This document shows, piece by piece, positions 55,768 to 64,000 of a DNA stretch of 64,000 nt. The notes below the pieces were generated by a model, which did not search any database, had not been told where the DNA came from, and saw only the letters and a program-made list of their open reading frames with translations. A program made the position numbers and the translations under genes. The DNA is from Megascapheus bottae (lineage: Eukaryota; Chordata; Mammalia; Rodentia; Geomyidae). The stretch is from positions 15,249,501-15,313,500 of the forward strand of contig JANJXV010000013.1 in assembly GCA_024803745.1 (NCBI GenBank). The letters run 5' to 3'. The stretch's first letter is position 1. The number at the start of each line of letters is the position of its first letter.

Positions 55768-55998
55768 CTTCAGGCTGGGCGTGGTGGCTCACACCTGTGA
55801 TACTAGCTACTCAGGAGGCTGAATTCTGAGGATCAAGGTTCAAAGCCAGCCCAGGCACAAAATGACCTGGGCTTATCTTACCTACAATTAAGCTTTAGAA
55901 AACATGTAGTGGGGCTTGGCTCAAGGGGAAGGGTGGTAGCCTTGAGCTGAAGAGTTCAGGGACAGCACCCAGGCTGAGTTCAAGCCCCATGACCCACA
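55768..55998 (+). mobile_element. Composite B1-like/ID-like SINE, well preserved
   Basis: GGCTGGGCGTGGTGGCTCAC, TAGCTACTCAGGAGGCTGAA, TTCAAAGCCAGCCCAGGC (B1-like), ACCTACAATTAAGC (linker), GTAGCCTTGAGCTGAAGAG and GCTGAGTTCAAGCCCCATGA (ID-like). Confidence 0.85.
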
Positions 55999-55999
55999 A

Positions 56000-56640
56000 A
56001 ATAAATCATTGCTTCAGTGTGTAATCTCTATACCATCAAGGAGAATGTATTATCTATGAAGAATGTAACGTGGCAAATCCATAGGGACATTTTTGGATAA
56101 AGTGACTGAATAAGATTTATTTGTATTTAGAAGAGAATTGCAAGTCTAAATTTAGGAGGTGTTAGAAATCCTATTGAGTCTGCAAAAAATACCTAACAGG
56201 ACACATCTAATTTTAAGGAACAATATGTTGTTATAAAATCAGCATATAAGTTATAGAAAAGTCACAAATTCTGCTAAGGAAAGAAAATAATTTCAAACTA
56301 TATGATTTTTCATACTTAGTCATTTTTTGTGATGTTTTCCTTGAGCATTTAAAAGAAAGCATAACCCTTCAAATATGTTTTTAAATATTAAATTACTATA
56401 GTCCAGAAAATTGTGTATCAAGACATTTTCAATAAATTTTAGGTATATAATTTATCTACCATGTTTTTTCCCCTATTATTCCATATCTACTTTCCTCTAT
56501 AGCTTTACCTAAAGCATCTTGCAGAGTAATATAAATGGAGCATCACCTTACTAAACTTATACTGAAACCTTTGGTTTTTTTGTGTTTTCTTTCAGCAACG
56601 CAGTATTTGTTTTATACTGTTATATAACAAAGTCCCATGT
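56000..56640. other. AT-rich spacer, nothing recognised
   Basis: No gene or nameable repeat. Confidence 0.4.
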
Positions 56641-56649
56641 AATCCCCAT

Positions 56650-57200
56650 TTTAAGAGCACAGTCCATTTTGTAAATTTAATTTTACTATCAAAGTGATGT
56701 ACGAAGATGTTATAGTTACATATGTAAGATAATGAGTACATTTCTTCTCTAGCATTGCTACCCCCTCCCATGTTTTCCTCCTATTTTCCCTCCACCCCAT
56801 ACTCCCCCCCCCACCAAGTTGTTCCATTGTCATTTCCAACACAATGTCTTGTGACTATTACTGTTATACTGGTTTACCCTTTGTCCTTTGTCTCACCATT
56901 TCACTGATCCCTTCCGGCCTTATTTCAAATAAACGTATATACAATATATAAGGTACCAAAATCGCATAGAGTGACAAGGGATAAACCACAGGGGAAAAAA
57001 AGAAAAAAGATCGCTTCACATATTACAATAGCCACAAAGAAAAATCTCTTGTTTCCATAGCCTGGAGTTCTGCCCAGCTGTTGAACTCTTGTGATCCTCT
57101 GCTAGGACATTCCTAGACATATACTAGACTATTTCTAATGAGGGAAACCATAGAGTCTACAATTTCTTTGGGCACAGTCCTTTGTTAGTCTTGGGATTGG
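56650..57200 (-). mobile_element. Old L1 3' end, antisense
   Basis: The tail complement (TTAATTTTACTATCAAAGTG), the C-rich tract (56760-56815) and text such as CTCTTGTTTCCATAGCCTGG, CTCTGCTAGGACATTCCTAG and AATGAGGGAAACCATAGAG parallel the young antisense copy at 21767-22301, more diverged. Confidence 0.75.
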
Positions 57201-57209
57201 GTTCTAGGA

Positions 57210-57855
57210 CCATGACCAATTATCACTGAAAGACAGTAAACAATCAGCACCTCTTGTCACCCAGACACCTGCTTCTACTTTGAGCCTTAGCTGAACAACT
57301 TTCTCCATGGTGACAATGAAACATTCAGATGATTTTCTGAATACACTGTCTCTTCCCTTGTCTCTGCCTCAGCATCGACTATGTTATTCTAGATTAAAAT
57401 ACATTTTTACATCTTTTCCCCTACCACCTTTGTCTAAATTTTATATGTCCCTGAGACACCCCAAATAATTTTATTAAGATTGGCTATCTTCTTTAAAACA
57501 TATTCCTCATTGGAAGATTTTATTTTAATACCATTTTAACTTCTTGCACTTAGAATAGTACAAATAATAGGGCTGTGAAACAGCTTATCCTCAAATTTAG
57601 AGTCTTAAAAGTTTTACTTTTTACTCTGATTTGCATTTGAATTTATCTTGTAGTAGGATTGACCCCTCTGTTTCTATGTCTGCTGGAAAAAAAACTGGAG
57701 AGATGCAACATGGAATACCCTGAGGATGCAAAATGGAATACTCACTCACTGGGTTCATACCTTAGCTGAGCCTGTTGGATGAAACATGCAGTTGCCCTAT
57801 ATGGACCTGGATTCCTGTCAGTATAGTGGCTGAGAAGCAAGAGCAAATGTTGAGT
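57210..57855. other. Unique spacer, nothing recognised
   Basis: No gene or nameable repeat. Confidence 0.4.
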
Positions 57856-57858
<3 letters not shown>

Positions 57859-57918
<60 letters not shown>

Positions 57919-57932
57919 GCAGACAGGCAGAC
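57859..57932. repeat. (GATA)n-(GACA)n-(GGCAGACA)n compound repeat
   Basis: About eleven GATA units (57859-57901) are followed by GACA units and two GGCAGACA-type units. It is a Bkm-like compound tetranucleotide repeat. Confidence 0.95.
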
Positions 57933-58349
57933 CTCATCAATGAGAAACGTGCCATCATCTATGATCTGACTTTGAAACACCTTTGAGCTCATTTCTACAG
58001 CATGTCTTCATGGGGCAGTTACATAGGCCTCCTCAGTTTTAAGAGAAGAAACTCTCTGGCTTTGCGTGGAAGGGCAAACCTCTGGGATTGGAAACACTTC
58101 CCTTTGGAAAATGAGACTGGGAATATCTTTGAAGATAGTTTTGGGAACTTTACTGCCTCAGAGTACCCCGAGTCCCTCCCTATCTGCCTTTTACAAAGTC
58201 ACACATGGCGTGAAAGCTGCCCTTTGTTCATCCTTATGCACAGGTGTAGCGCCAACCAAGGCCTCTTCCCTGCGGTGCGGTGCATATCCCCTCCTCTAGA
58301 GATGGCGCAGCGAGAGAACGTCTCCAAAGGCGTTCACGTCTCCAAACAG

Positions 58350-58754
58350 TCAGAAACAGAAAGCGTGTGCCACCCGATCTCGGCTCTGTTTCATCTTCAT
58401 GCTGTAGACAATGGGGTTCATGTCCAGAGAGGACACAGTGGATGAAAAAGAGCTGGGCAAAGCAGGCACCATAACTAATATCCCTTGCTCCTGCCCAAAA
58501 GATGCCGTAGGAAGGGTGCAAAGGGAAAGTCCCAGGTTAGAGAGAGCCAGCATGGACAGGAAGAGGCACACAGGCTCATGGAGTGAAGGGTCGACTTTCA
58601 TGATAAAAAGCACCATGCAGTTGCAGAGGATGGAAATCAGATACATGCAGCACAGCTGGAAGGAGACCCAGATGTGCGATTGTTCAAGCCCAGGAATGCC
58701 ACTCAGCAGGAAGACGGAAGACATGCTGCTGTTTTCTTGGTATGCCAGCACCAT
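58350..58754 (-). pseudogene. Olfactory receptor, class I, Or51g2-like, with large internal deletion
   Basis: Read on the minus strand, the N-terminal half is in frame: MVLAYQENSSMSSVFLLSG, helix 1 with CN in place of GN, LHEPVCLFLSMLALSNLG in helix 2, and SLCTLPT. A small deletion then shifts the frame. The next frame reads GIFWAGARDISYGACFAQLF and FFIHC (start of helix 3). That passes directly into the first frame at DMNPIVYSMKMKQSRDRV (helix 7 and tail). Roughly 160 residues covering helices 3-6 are gone, so no receptor can be made. The family signature and its place after Or51a7 on the opposite strand fit OR51G2. Confidence 0.88.
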
Positions 58755-58949
58755 TGTATCTCACAAAGACGTGATCATTTGAAAAAATCACTTCCAAAAT
58801 CTCAGAACACCTTCTGAAAGTGTGAGTGATTGAACCTACTAAATACTGGAAAACATAAATAAAAACCAGAATCAGGTAGCCACTCTTCCAACAAACAGGT
58901 TGTTTCAAGTTTTGGTTTTGGACCCAAGTTATTGTCAATGTCTTTTAAA

Positions 58950-59045
58950 TGTTTTTTTTTTTTTTTTACTTATTTTATTGTAAAGATGATGTACAGTGGA
59001 GGTATTGAGGATAGTTATTTTTTTAAGTTGATTGTGCTTTTAATG
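58950..59045 (-). mobile_element. Old L1 tail fragment, antisense
   Basis: A T run followed by TTATTTTATTGTAAAGATGA and TGTACAGTGGAGGTATTGAG, resembling the start of the antisense L1 at 56650. Confidence 0.45.
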
Positions 59046-59267
59046 TAAACAGTTTTCAAATACCTTAAGAACCAAAAGTTTCACAAATTCATTAGAAAAT
59101 TAATAAAATTATACTATTTGCTGAATCCTATAATGTCCTCCATGGTTCCATATTATTCTGAGAACAATAGAGTAGAATAAGGAGCTAAGAACAACATGAG
59201 TACATTCATTCTTGAAACTGTTCACTTCTCTCATTTTCTCTCAGATTTTTCCCTCCCTCTCATTTTT

Positions 59268-59467
59268 TTTTTTTTTGCTACTCCTGGGGCTTGAATTCAG
59301 GGCCTGAGCACTGTCCTTGGGCTTTCTTCAAGGCAAGAGCTCTACCACTAGAGCCACAGCACCACTTCTGAGTTTTTTTTTTCTGTATATGTGGTACTGA
59401 AGAATCGAACCCAGGCCTTCTTGTATGCTAGGCAAGCACTCTGCCACTAGGCCAAACTCCTGACCCT
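59268..59467 (-). mobile_element. tRNA/ID-type dimeric SINE, antisense
   Basis: GGGGCTTGAATTCAGGGCCT, CAAGAGCTCTACCACTAGAG, CTGTATATGTGGTACTGAAG, AATCGAACCCAGGCCTTCTT (antisense B box), AAGCACTCTGCCACTAGGCC. Confidence 0.85.
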
Positions 59468-60430
59468 GAATAGCTCACTTTCAACCTAGTGTCTAGTGAG
59501 TGTCTCTGCTGAATTAGTTCATCCTTTATGCTACTGTTTCTGTGCTTTCCTTTACCCCTCCCCAGACAAACTCTCACACAGGACAAAGGATAAATAAAAA
59601 AAGGCAAAAGGGTCTGGGAAAGAACAAAGAACAAAGAACCACAAAGAGTATGAAAATACCCTCTTATTCCATTTATAGGAGTTCATTTCAATGAAATACC
59701 ATTTCATACCATCATACAGCTATTGGGCTCTTGTGATCTTCTCCTAAGAATAGCCCCCTTTGGTCTCACTGTGTGAATGCTTAGGGAAATATTTTTAACT
59801 TTATCATTTCAGTGAGGAACAAAGACATGAAGTGTTAAAAGAATTTGCTTAGGTTATGCAATGTTTAAGAGTTCACCTGGGTGAGGTGGAATTCCACAGC
59901 AAGCTCTTCTACCCTTCCTCTCTTCTCTGACCTGTGTATCTGCTCTCCATTTTACCCAGTGCACTCTGAAATTTATTTAGGTGAGGACTTGATGTTTCCT
60001 ACACTTGTAACAAGCTCATTTGCTCAAGAAATCTTCCTTCTTCAGCCTTGTGAGTAGGTGGACTGCAGTGGTATGTACTGTGACCGGTTTTGAACTCATA
60101 GTAGGTTCTGTCAATGGCAAACAAGTAGGAGCAGATCCTAGACAATGATTCTGTCCCTGGCCAAGATGGGTCATCAGTAGTGACTTGTGCAATCTTTGAA
60201 GGCCACAACTCTTGTTGGGGAATCCTTGTTCTGGAGCATTTTATCTCCTTGGATTCTAGTAATTTCTGTGTTTGCTCCTTCAAGGGATAAGCAAGATCAT
60301 GTGTCATGATTTCTAATTAGTAAACCTTAAGTGAACACTTCATATACCTCTCTTCTGCTAGGCCTCTTTCTAAGGTTTTAGTTTTTCTTTTATCTTCCCA
60401 TACATAATTTATCATTTTCTATTCCTTGAA
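59468..60430. other. Unique spacer, nothing recognised
   Basis: The 102-codon antisense frame at 59999-60307 has no recognisable domain. Confidence 0.35.
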
Positions 60431-60435
60431 CTGAC

Positions 60436-60590
60436 TTCCTTCTTTCCTTCCTTCCTACCTTTCTTTTCCATTTTTCCTTCCTTCCTTCCTTCCTTCCTTC
60501 CTTCCTTCCTTCCTTCCTTCCTTCCTTCCTTCCTTCCTTCCTTCCTTCCTTTTTCCCCTTTCCTTCCTTCCTTTTTCCATTTTTCCTTTC
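60436..60590. repeat. (CCTT)n microsatellite
   Basis: About 19 near-perfect CCTT units (60475-60550) with imperfect flanks containing TTTTCC. Confidence 0.95.
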
Positions 60591-60767
60591 AATTTCACTA
60601 ACCATATAAAGCAAATGACCCTAAGGGTTGGTCTTTCTCTTATCTCCTGCTCTGGTCTTACTGACAAAGAAATCATTCCTGGTCAACATAGCTGATAAAA
60701 GCTGTTTACCAAATTATAAGAGAACTGGAGAACTGGAAGGGGTATCATGGCTATTTCTTTCTTTCTT

Positions 60768-60962
60768 TTTTTTTTTTTGCCAGTCCTGGGCTTGGACTCA
60801 GGGCCTGAGAACTGTCCTTGGACTTTCTCAAAGCTAGAGCTCTACCGCTTGAGCCTCAGTACCACTTCTGGCTTTTTCTATGTATGTGGTATTAGGGAAT
60901 TGAACTCGGGTCTTCGTGCATGCTAGGCAAGCACTGTACCACGAGGCCAAATCCCGACCCTG
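60768..60962 (-). mobile_element. tRNA/ID-type dimeric SINE, antisense
   Basis: GCCAGTCCTGGGCTTGGACT, CTCAAAGCTAGAGCTCTACC, GGCTTTTTCTATGTATGTGG, GGAATTGAACTCGGGTCTTC, AAGCACTGTACCACGAGGCC. Confidence 0.85.
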
Positions 60963-61510
60963 TCATGGCTATTTCTAAAGTTATACTGAATCAATACAAT
61001 TAAAAACCTTCAATCATCTCTTCGTCCAGTAGCTGACATTTCCCAGAATTCTGGGATCCAACAGCCACAGAACTAAATAGAGGGAGAGTTGAAGCATCAT
61101 TAGCCATAATCTCATCATCTATCACAAGCTGAGTTGAGAATCTACAGAAGGAACAATGGTGGTCATAATTCCCATTCTTCATAGCTGTAGAAATAAAGTC
61201 TGAGAAGTCAAGGCCCTGTGCTATGTCAGATGCAACTAAGACCTTTTGTCTTCTAGAGTTCGACTGGAACACTCCCTCATAATTCCTCATAATATAAGGA
61301 GAGGGCAAGGATTTGTTTTCTTTACCTCTGTCAACTCAGTGTATACAGTATGTACTAGCATATGGCTCACGCTCAGTTTCTTTCATAAGAGGCAATTTTA
61401 CTAGTTAATTATGAATAATTTGGTATATGTTTTATCTCCTTTAAATCTCCATGAATGATCTATTAATGCCATATTATATTAGAGGAAATAGAGGGTTAAA
61501 AACTTATTAC
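60963..61510. other. Unique spacer, nothing recognised
   Basis: The 102-codon antisense frame at 61000-61308 contains no known motif. Confidence 0.35.
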
Positions 61511-61511
61511 T

Positions 61512-61738
61512 GTCCTAGGTGGTTGTGACTTATGCCTGTATTCTAGCTATTCAGAAGGCTGTGATCAGAGGATCACAGTTTGAAGTCAGCCTTGTCAGGA
61601 AAGTCCATGAGATACCTATTCCAATTAACCACCAAGAAACCAGAGGAGGACGTGTGGCTCAAATTGTAGAGTGCTAGCCTTGAGGAAAAAAGCTAAAGGA
61701 CAGCATCTAGGCCCTGAGTTCAAGCTCACTGGAAAAAA
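61512..61738 (+). mobile_element. Composite B1-like/ID-like SINE, diverged
   Basis: GTCCTAGGTGGTTGTGACTT, TTCTAGCTATTCAGAAGGCT, TTTGAAGTCAGCCTTGTCAG, CCAATTAACCACCAAGAAAC (linker), GTGTGGCTCAAATTGTAGAG, GCCCTGAGTTCAAGCTCAC. Confidence 0.8.
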
Positions 61739-61749
61739 GAAAACAAAAG

Positions 61750-62143
61750 AAATATGTTTATTTGAAATAGGGAAGAGAAGGGGAAAATCAAGATGATTGG
61801 GAGAGGGTGGGAGAGGGAAAGGGAAACAAAAATGTGAGATGGGCCGGGAGTTTGGCCTAGTGGTTAAAGTGCTTGCCTAGCATGCATGAAGACCCGGGTT
61901 CGATTCCTCGGTACCACATACATAGAAAAAAGCTGGAAGTGGTGCTGAGGCTCAAGTGGTAGACCTCTAGCCTTGAGAAAGTCCAAGGACAGTGCTCAGG
62001 CCCTGAGCTCAAGCCCAGGACTGGCAAAAAAAAAAAATGTGAGAAGGGGTATCAATGCTCCAGAAGTAATGTACCCATTATCTGATGAATATGGTAACTC
62101 CTCTATACATTACCATAACAATAAAATACAATAAAAATATATT
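61750..62143 (+). mobile_element. L1 3'-UTR fragment split by a SINE
   Basis: TTTATTTGAAATAGGGAAGA, a G-rich tract and GGAAACAAAAATGTGAGA stop at 61839. The SINE follows, and the L1 resumes at 62033 with AAAAATGTGAGAAGGGGTAT, AAGTAATGTACCCATTATC and ACCATAACAATAAAATAC. The repeated AAAAATGTGAGA (61828-61839, 62033-62044) is the SINE target duplication. Confidence 0.8.
61840..62032 (+). mobile_element. tRNA/ID-type dimeric SINE, nearly intact, inserted in L1
   Basis: GGGCCGGGAGTTTGGCCTAG, TAAAGTGCTTGCCTAGCATG and GACCCGGGTTCGATTCCTCG give perfect-looking A and B boxes. CTGGAAGTGGTGCTGAGGCT and CCTGAGCTCAAGCCCAGGAC form the second unit, followed by a pure A tail. A 12-bp target duplication and the preserved boxes point to a young insertion. 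Confidence 0.9.
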
Positions 62144-62144
62144 A

Positions 62145-64000
62145 TGCAAAGACTGAGGATATAGTAGGTAGGATTTTAGCCAACAATAAACTTTTCTGAG
62201 TCTGGGCTCTAAACAGCTGTGGATATTCTTCGCATATAATTCAGTGACAAATAACACCATTTAGTATAAAATCAAAAACACACAGGTCTTTAAAATTGCT
62301 GACTACAGACCTATAAGCTGGTCGTAGGGATGGGATTGAGTTATAGAAGGCTTGCCTTGCATTTGTGTGATACTGAGCTTGATTCCCATTCACCAAGAAA
62401 AAAACTGATTAAAGAAATAAATATGTACACATTTTCTCTCTCCATCTTAGTGCCAGAGCCATCAGCAGCTCTTGTCATTAACTCACTTTCTATTCAAAGA
62501 ACCCATTGGCTCCAACTTCTACTGCTGTTTGATCACATTATTAAAATGAAGGTTGTGAAAATAGAAATATAATTTATAAGAGCATCAACTATTTACCAGG
62601 TGCTGTAAAAGAGACCTTTCAAAACCTTCCATATTACTACCTCAATTTATAAACTTGAAAAGAGAGGCTTCAAGAATTTTCATAATGCAATGGAGGTCAT
62701 AGAACCTACAGCTACAATTCAGATTTAATTCCCTGGAATTTTCCATGTGCATAATAAAAATGTAAAGGAAGGGCACTCATTTCAGCAGTTGTTCTAACAC
62801 AGTATGAGGTGGGCGGAGTTTAAATGACAAATTATTTACAGATGTATCAAGAGGTCTGGAGTTCTATCTTTTATTTGCTTTAAGCTGCAGATAAACTGTC
62901 TTTGGGATTAGAATTGCGCCTCTCAACATATGGGGAGTAGGACAGAAGAAGAATCAAAGGGAAAATGATAAGAACCTAGAAATAAAGGAAAGTCTAGAAT
63001 AACGAAGTCAGAATTTTCTGGGGAATGAGCACGTATAGTCTTCTCAAACTAGAGAATTTAGTAAGATAGTATTGTAAATCTTATTATTGAAAGAGTGTCC
63101 AAATATTTATTTTCTAATGGGGAAAGATTTCATTGTTCCCAACTAGTACTGAAATAATTTCTTAGGATGGGGTAGGAAAGTGAGTTCATTTTGCTGTGGC
63201 CTTTCTATCCAGACTTTTTTTCCTTGAAAAGATTTCAGCAAGTATAATAACTTAAACTCTGTGATTACTCAGGGAAATATTTTTATGTGCTATATATGCA
63301 TATATGTATTTTTTTCTTTACTCAAAGGTTTAGATTGCTTCTGATCCTTTGATATATTTTCCCCTGTGAAAAAAATAACTTACAAATCATTAACCTTGTG
63401 TCTGGAAGAAAGTGGTAGATGGTGAGCCTGAAATATTCAAGCCCATGTCATGCCATCACCTCAGTTTTATCATCTCATTTGTTTGTCTTCCTGAATCTCA
63501 GTCTTGTTGCTGTTTATCATGTAGAAGGACCCTCTCTTGGCAATAAGCTTAGTCAGCAAATGGTTGTAAGAAAGCTGTTGGTTTTCAAAGCTAGTGCTAA
63601 GAGCTGGGATCTTGTGAAAGGAAAAACTTGTAGCAGTGGGCCTCTTCAGCCTGCACACTTTGTAGCTTTTATGTGGTCAAAGCCCCTCATCTCCAACTGC
63701 CTAAGCAAAGCTTTGGGTGAGCATTTTGGACCTTTTCTTGATTCCACAGCGAAGCACCAAATTCCTGCCTACAGGATGGAGTCATCACATACCAAGGATT
63801 GGCCAGAGTCTGCAGACCTCACAGTAAGGAAGAAGAATGCTGAAACTTGAGGCTAGGAAGGGTATGGACAGGCTAGAAGATGAATGTCTTAATCTCTGTT
63901 ATCATGTAACCATCCAACCTTGACTGGGCCCAGGGCCTCACTAACTCAGACTCTGACAATAAGGGAAAAGGAAGAGAAGATATGGAGAAAAATTTTTGAA
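62145..64000. other. Unique spacer, no gene recognised
   Basis: A short ID-like unit may lie at 62325-62405 (AGGCTTGCCTTGCATTTG, GAGCTTGATTCCCATTCAC). A 143-codon plus-strand frame at 63419-63850 has no known domain and no ATG at its first codon, and I treat it as unproven. Confidence 0.35.

Noticed and set aside
61000..61308. 102-codon antisense frames here and at 59999-60307
   Set aside because: No family features, splice context or neighbours that support them. Lengths are compatible with chance.
63419..63850. 143-codon plus-strand frame
   Set aside because: No recognisable domain, no ATG at the start and isolated at the window edge. Homology search and transcript data would be needed before calling it a gene.
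1..64000. CRISPR arrays, operons, bacterial promoters
   Set aside because: The window is vertebrate nuclear DNA. The tandem arrays seen are microsatellites and a minisatellite.

Overview
The window is mammalian nuclear DNA from an olfactory-receptor cluster, most likely of a rodent. The evidence is intronless seven-helix receptor genes of the class I (fish-like, OR51) type, L1 LINEs at several ages, 7SL-derived B1-like SINEs, tRNA/ID-type SINEs, a class II (betaretrovirus-like) endogenous retrovirus and many microsatellites. Two abundant SINE architectures (a B1-like unit fused to an ID-like unit, and a tRNA-like ID unit joined to a second ID-like unit) remind me of kangaroo rats and pocket mice (Geomyoidea). 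That species-level guess is inference from memory.

Layout. 1-8345 is an endogenous retrovirus on the minus strand. Its 5' LTR (7945-8345), tRNA-Lys-type primer binding site, splice donor, gag, pro and pol are readable. gag, pro and pol have no internal stop, and a textbook -1 frameshift site joins gag to pro. Only an N-terminal scrap of env is recognisable, and the 3' LTR is not in the window. The provirus sits inside an L1 ORF2, whose downstream half runs from 8346 to 10918. From 11.6 to 16.1 kb there are short L1 and SINE insertions, including an L1 nested in a B1.

The receptor cluster follows: an Or51a-like pseudogene (16231-17168, +), Or51s1-like (17570-18538, -), Or51h1-like (38740-39693, +), Or51t1-like (47930-48895, +), Or51a7-like (54567-55505, +) and an Or51g2-like pseudogene (58350-58754, -). 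As I remember it, S1-H1-T1-A7-G2 is also the order and orientation in the human 11p15.4 class I cluster, so this is a conserved block plus one extra Or51a-type pseudogene. The four intact genes each predict a full-length odorant GPCR. Each has a plausible splice acceptor a few tens of bases before the ATG, as expected for OR genes with non-coding 5' exons.

The long spacers (18.6-38.7, 39.7-47.9, 48.9-54.5 and 58.8-64 kb) hold LINE and SINE insertions, simple repeats and otherwise unique AT-rich DNA. The clearest structures are a twin-primed (5'-inverted) L1 with a perfect 15-bp target duplication (23067-25131), a ~530-bp polypyrimidine minisatellite (34287-34815), a GATA/GACA tract and a candidate TATA-box first exon for Or51t1 near 44.24-44.33 kb. 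I found no sign of an undescribed gene system. The most notable object is the coding-complete gag-pro-pol provirus.
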